Origin: Alphaproteobacteria bacterium HGW-Alphaproteobacteria-13
GTDB lineage: Bacteria; Pseudomonadota; Alphaproteobacteria; Sphingomonadales; Sphingomonadaceae
Direction: 5' to 3'
Assembly (NCBI GenBank): GCA_002842935.1
Contig: PHEM01000154.1
Coordinates: 1 to 7,304, forward strand
Length of the DNA stretch: 7,304 bases
This document shows, piece by piece, positions 4,561 through 7,304 of the stretch; the first letter of the stretch is position 1; each line of letters opens with the position of its first letter. Made by a program: the position numbers and the translations under genes. The notes under the pieces are model-generated. The model had not been told where the DNA came from. It did not search any database and was given only the letters and a program-made list of their open reading frames with translations.

Positions 4561-5430
4561 ATGAACAAGTCGATTATGGCCATCACGGCGGCGCTGCTCG
4601 TGGGAACGGCGCCCGCCGCACTGGCGGTGCAGAAGGAAACGGTCGCGCTCGATAAGTGCGAGGAAAGCTATGGCACCATCGCGGTCGTCGAGGGCGAGAC
4701 GCAGGGATGGTCCGAATATGGGCTGGGTTCGCCGCGCGAGCTGATCAATGCGCTGGCGGTGGAATCGGGCTGCTTCACACCGCACAATCCGGGCGGCGGC
4801 GTGTCGGCCGACTTCCTGATGAACGTCATCGCGGGCGATTCCGAAGAGGTCGACAAGTCGATCGAGATGGCGAAATCGGCGGCGGTCGAGGGGCTGGTGC
4901 GATCGGGTGCGGCCACCAGCATCATTTCGAAAGTGCCGGTCGGCGGCGCGCTGGTCGGCATGTTCGGCGGTCTCGGCGGCAAGAAGAAGCGCGTCGCGGC
5001 GGGCATCAAGCTGCTCAGCCCCGCGACGGGCCAGGCCGTGGTCACGGGCACGGGCGAAGTGCGCAAGAGCACGATCAGCTTCGCGGGGGCCAACGCCTGG
5101 ACGGCGGGCGCGAACGCCGCGGGTTATGGCGGCAGCAAGGACGGGCAGATGCTCGTCGAGGCGTTCGTGAAGGCGTTCAACGCCGTGTCGGCGCAAGGCG
5201 CGACCATCGCCGCGCAGCCCAGGGCGCAGCCCGCCGCCGCCGCCGCGTCCGCCGCCAAGGTCGCGGCCGATACGGTGATGCGCGCGACTCCCGCCGCCGA
5301 CGGCGCCAGCGTGCGCGACCTGCGCGCGGGCACCGCCGTCACGCCGACCGGCCAGCGCGAAGGGCTGTTCATCGAAGTGGAGGATAATTACGGCACGAAA
5401 GGCTGGGTGTCGGTCGAGGATATGGGCTGA
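4561..5430 (+). CDS. Exported protein with possible CsgG-like core and C-terminal SH3-like domain
   Basis: The 289-residue protein starts with a signal peptide (1-22, hydrophobic core AITAALLVG, cleavage after ALA), so it is probably periplasmic. Residues about 28-210 recall CsgG/HfaB-type proteins: IAVVEG near 40, ELINALAVESGCF near 60-72, then a variant strand with IKLLSPATGQAVVTGTGEV (149-167), as in the family's lxlvdxxTGxVv segment. This is a remote impression, not a certain match. A Gly-rich hydrophobic stretch (126-140) precedes KKKR. An Ala/Pro/Gln linker (about 212-236) leads to an SH3b-like domain (237-289) with SVRDLRAGTAV and the ending KGWVSVEDMG. C33 and C71 could form a disulfide. 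The ATG at 4561 has GGAGG six bases upstream. A role at the peptidoglycan or outer membrane is inference. The response regulator gene follows 60 bases downstream. Confidence 0.7.
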   Translation: MNKSIMAITAALLVGTAPAALAVQKETVALDKCEESYGTIAVVEGETQGWSEYGLGSPRELINALAVESGCFTPHNPGGGVSADFLMNVIAGDSEEVDKSIEMAKSAAVEGLVRSGAATSIISKVPVGGALVGMFGGLGGKKKRVAAGIKLLSPATGQAVVTGTGEVRKSTISFAGANAWTAGANAAGYGGSKDGQMLVEAFVKAFNAVSAQGATIAAQPRAQPAAAAASAAKVAADTVMRATPAADGASVRDLRAGTAVTPTGQREGLFIEVEDNYGTKGWVSVEDMG

Positions 5431-5443
5431 ACCCTGCGGCTTG

Positions 5444-5477
5444 CCCCGGTCCTTCGGCTATGGCAGAAGGACCGGGG
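5444..5477 (+). terminator. Strong 12-bp hairpin between the SH3-domain gene and the response regulator
   Basis: CCCCGGTCCTTC (5444-5455) and GAAGGACCGGGG (5466-5477) form a perfect 12-bp stem with a 10-base loop, starting 13 bases after the upstream stop codon. No T-run follows; the response regulator start is 13 bases further on. It may attenuate read-through, protect the upstream transcript's 3' end, or block ribosome access to the weak downstream start. Confidence 0.55.
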
Positions 5478-5490
5478 TCGCATCGAGGGG

Positions 5491-6201
5491 ATGATGCGTC
5501 GCCACACGGACAAGCTGAAGCTGCTATATATCGATGACGACCGCCGCACTGCGCGCGACGTGCGGCGTATCGCCGCCGCGCGCGGGGACACGCTGGTCTG
5601 GGAATCCTCCGGCAGGGCTGGGTTGCTGCGCGCCGGGCTGGAGCGTTTCGACGTCATCCTCCTCGACCGGATGCTCGGCGGCATCGGTGATCTCGACGGG
5701 CTGACGGTCCTGCGCCGCCTGCGCGAAAGCGGCGTCGGGGCGCCCGTGCTGATGCTGTCGCGACTCGACCGCGCGGACGACCGCGCCGAAGGGCTGGACG
5801 CGGGCGCGGACGACTATCTCGCCAAGCCGTTCGAGGCCGCGGAGCTGACGGCGCGGCTGCGCGCGCTGCACCGCCGCGCGGCGGGACGCGAGCATAGCGC
5901 CGTGATCCTCTATGGCGCCTTCGAATGCCATGTGAAGGCGCGCACCGCCTTTCGCCAGAACCGCCACTTGCCGCTCAGCCCGCGCGAGTTCGAGCTGTTC
6001 CGCTATTTCATGGAGAATGCGGGCGAAGTGGTGACGCGCGACATGATGCTGCGCAAGGTCTGGAACATGTCCTTTGATCCCCGGACCAATGTCGTCGACG
6101 TCAATGTCGGGCGGATGCGACGCAAGCTGGAGGACGGATTCGCGGGTCCCGCGCTGGAGACCATCTGGGGCCAGGGTTATCGCCTGCTCGACGGGCGGTA
6201 G
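5491..6201 (+). CDS. OmpR/PhoB-family two-component response regulator, orphan in this window
   Basis: The 236-residue protein has an N-terminal receiver (about 9-125) and a C-terminal winged-helix DNA-binding domain (about 155-234). Receiver residues are present: acidic cluster D15-D16-D17, phospho-acceptor D59 in VILLDRML, switch residue S90 (Ser in the usual Thr/Ser place) and K112 in DDYLAKPF. The DNA-binding domain has LSPREFELFRYFMENAGEVV, the recognition-helix region TNVVDVNVGRMRRKLE, and the final ETIWGQGYRLL. After D59 the usual MLPGxDG is replaced by MLGGIGDLDG, a short insertion at the phosphorylation loop. GAGGGG directly abuts the ATG at 5491, so the second ATG at 5494 may be the true start. 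No histidine kinase lies within view. Signal and targets are unknown. Confidence 0.9.
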   Translation: MMRRHTDKLKLLYIDDDRRTARDVRRIAAARGDTLVWESSGRAGLLRAGLERFDVILLDRMLGGIGDLDGLTVLRRLRESGVGAPVLMLSRLDRADDRAEGLDAGADDYLAKPFEAAELTARLRALHRRAAGREHSAVILYGAFECHVKARTAFRQNRHLPLSPREFELFRYFMENAGEVVTRDMMLRKVWNMSFDPRTNVVDVNVGRMRRKLEDGFAGPALETIWGQGYRLLDGR

Positions 6202-6369
6202 AGTTTGTCCTGTTTCGTCTGATCCGTTCGTCCTGAGGAGGGGCTGAGCTTGTCGAAGCCCCGTCTCGAAGGGCCGCGACGTCGCAGTCCTTCGAGACGC
6301 CATTTCGACAGGCTCAATGGCTCCTCAGGACGAACGGGCTTTGCATCCACTTAAACAAGACAAACTCTA
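6199..6369. repeat. 171-bp nested palindrome of REP type between two convergent genes
   Basis: Outer arms 6199-6215 and 6353-6369 match at 16 of 17 positions (TAGAGTTTGTC and so on). Inside, three arm pairs share one axis at 6280/6281: 6224-6240 with 6321-6337 (17 bp perfect, CCGTTCGTCCTGAGGAG), 6245-6257 with 6304-6316 (12 of 13, the odd pair G-U compatible), and 6262-6272 with 6289-6299 (11 bp perfect), around the palindrome GCGACGTCGC (6276-6285). CGTTCGTCCTGAG and GAGCTTGTCGAAG are motifs I recall from abundant sphingomonad REP sequences. Each outer arm starts at the stop codon of one convergent gene, so both genes end with the same TAG-AGTTTGTC. It could serve as a bidirectional transcript end or be a non-autonomous element. 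Confidence 0.85.
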
Positions 6370-7304
6370 ACCCATCCACTCCACCCAGGCGCCGTGCGCG
6401 TGGGCATGGGCGAGCAGCCGTTCCGTCTCGCCGCCCGGCCAGTACCGCACGACCAGTTCGTGGTGATGGACGGTGCGGTTGGCCTCTAGCGCGATCCACG
6501 CCAGCGGACGGTCGCGAGTCGCCCGCGCGCCCGCCGCCTCCATCGCCGCGATCACATGGTCCCGCTGGGCCTGCGGCACATATTGCCAGACGATCGAATG
6601 CATCAGCACGCGCGTCGTGCCCGCCGTCTGCGGCCGCTCCAGTTCGGACTCGACGAATTCGGCGGCGTTGGCGCGGATGAGGTCGGGCGGCGCCGCGCGC
6701 GCCGCCGCGATCGCCGCTTCCATCCGCGCGAAGCGGATGCGATGCTCGGGCCAGATATAGGCCTTCAGCCGCAGCGCTTGCGCGGGATCGCTCAGGTCGA
6801 CGGGCGCGACGTCGCAGCCCTTCAGCCCGGCGAAGGCGACGGGATGCTGCGGCGGATGGCTGCCGCGCCATTCGGGCGCGAAGGCCATCGCGCCCGGCCG
6901 CGGTCCGACCTGCACGCCGCCGAGGTCGTAATGATAGCGGTCGATCATCAGGTTGATGCCCGCGCTCGACCCGATTTCCAGACAGTCGAAATGCGGCGGC
7001 AATCCCCGGTCCGCCAGCCACAGCATCGCCGCGACGAAGTTCGACGACCGCCCCGCCTCGTTGGTCTGCGGCGGGCCGTCGAGCCACGGCAGCAGCGCCG
7101 CGTCGTGCCCGGCCGCGACTCCGGCGACGATCGCGGCGTCGTTGATGTCCTCGGCATCGGCATAGATGGGGGCGAGGCCCGGCGCGGCGCCCGACAGGTG
7201 CAGCGCGTGCAGCCCGCCCGCCGCGCGCAGCGGCAGCGCGTCGGCCAGCGGCGCGCCCGGCCACCGCGCGATGCGGTGCGCGAATTCGGTCGCGGGCCTG
7301 GCGA
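6367..7304 (-). CDS. DUF2332 family protein, N-terminus cut by window edge
   Basis: The minus-strand frame is open from the right edge to TAG at 6369-6367, showing 311 residues. Sequence upstream of the internal Met at 7026 continues the family (ALHLSGAAPGLAPIYAD, then DGPPQTNEAGRSS), so the gene starts beyond the window. Features typical of DUF2332 are the PQTNE segment followed by CLEIGSSAGINLMIDRY (near 6985-6935), a central HSIVWQYV, LEANRTVHHHELVVRYWPGG, and the ending HGAWVEW. LEIGSSAGINL resembles motif I of Rossmann-type S-adenosylmethionine methyltransferases, so a methyltransferase-like fold is plausible. The family has no established function that I know of. It converges with the response regulator, and its stop codon lies within the outer arm of the palindrome. 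Confidence 0.85.
   Translation of the reverse strand, partial: ARPATEFAHRIARWPGAPLADALPLRAAGGLHALHLSGAAPGLAPIYADAEDINDAAIVAGVAAGHDAALLPWLDGPPQTNEAGRSSNFVAAMLWLADRGLPPHFDCLEIGSSAGINLMIDRYHYDLGGVQVGPRPGAMAFAPEWRGSHPPQHPVAFAGLKGCDVAPVDLSDPAQALRLKAYIWPEHRIRFARMEAAIAAARAAPPDLIRANAAEFVESELERPQTAGTTRVLMHSIVWQYVPQAQRDHVIAAMEAAGARATRDRPLAWIALEANRTVHHHELVVRYWPGGETERLLAHAHAHGAWVEWMG

Noticed and set aside
4462..5196. Long minus-strand frame opposite the SH3-domain gene
   Set aside because: His/Arg/Asp-rich antisense translation with no domain. The plus-strand gene has a signal peptide and a ribosome site.
6199..6369. Insertion sequence remnant with transposase
   Set aside because: There is no coding capacity for a transposase in 171 bp, and no target-site duplication is visible at the flanks. 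Kept as a REP-type palindrome.

Overview
The window is high-GC DNA with alphaproteobacterial, most likely sphingomonad, protein signatures: a DksA of the cysteine-poor alphaproteobacterial type, a short PilZ protein, two DUF465/YdcH proteins, a DUF1465/RcdA-like protein, a DUF2332 protein and a sphingomonad-style REP palindrome. The genus is inferred from remembered family features; no database search was possible.

Layout, left to right. (1) A Ser/Gly/Thr-rich, highly repetitive probable exported protein on the minus strand (start at 1379) runs off the left edge. (2) About 430 bases without a gene (1380-1806) separate it from a divergent dksA. (3) A PilZ gene follows dksA. A minus-strand ydcH converges on it, and a second ydcH diverges from the first and leads into an rcdA-like gene. 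(4) A single-domain globin-like protein (3949-4407) has a leader in which the Shine-Dalgarno can fold into a wobble-rich hairpin and an upstream operator-like dyad. (5) An exported protein with a possible CsgG-like core and a C-terminal SH3-like domain (4561-5430) is followed, after a 12-bp perfect hairpin, by an OmpR-family response regulator (5491-6201). (6) A 171-bp nested palindrome (6199-6369) fills the space between the response regulator and a convergent DUF2332 gene. Its outer arms begin exactly at the two stop codons. The DUF2332 gene runs off the right edge. Both edge genes are incomplete but have long open frames with family-typical sequence.

Functional reading. The middle of the window brings together proteins that respond to or act in ppGpp signalling (DksA), c-di-GMP signalling (PilZ) and regulated proteolysis of cell-cycle regulators (RcdA family). 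That is a plausible starvation, motility and cell-cycle control neighbourhood, but the link is inferred from adjacency. The right half holds an envelope protein and a response regulator with no sensor kinase visible. I see no mobile-element genes, tRNA, rRNA, CRISPR array or defence system. The least explained items are the 171-bp palindrome, the globin-like protein with its CxxCxxxC motif and hairpin leader, and the repeat-built Ser-rich protein.
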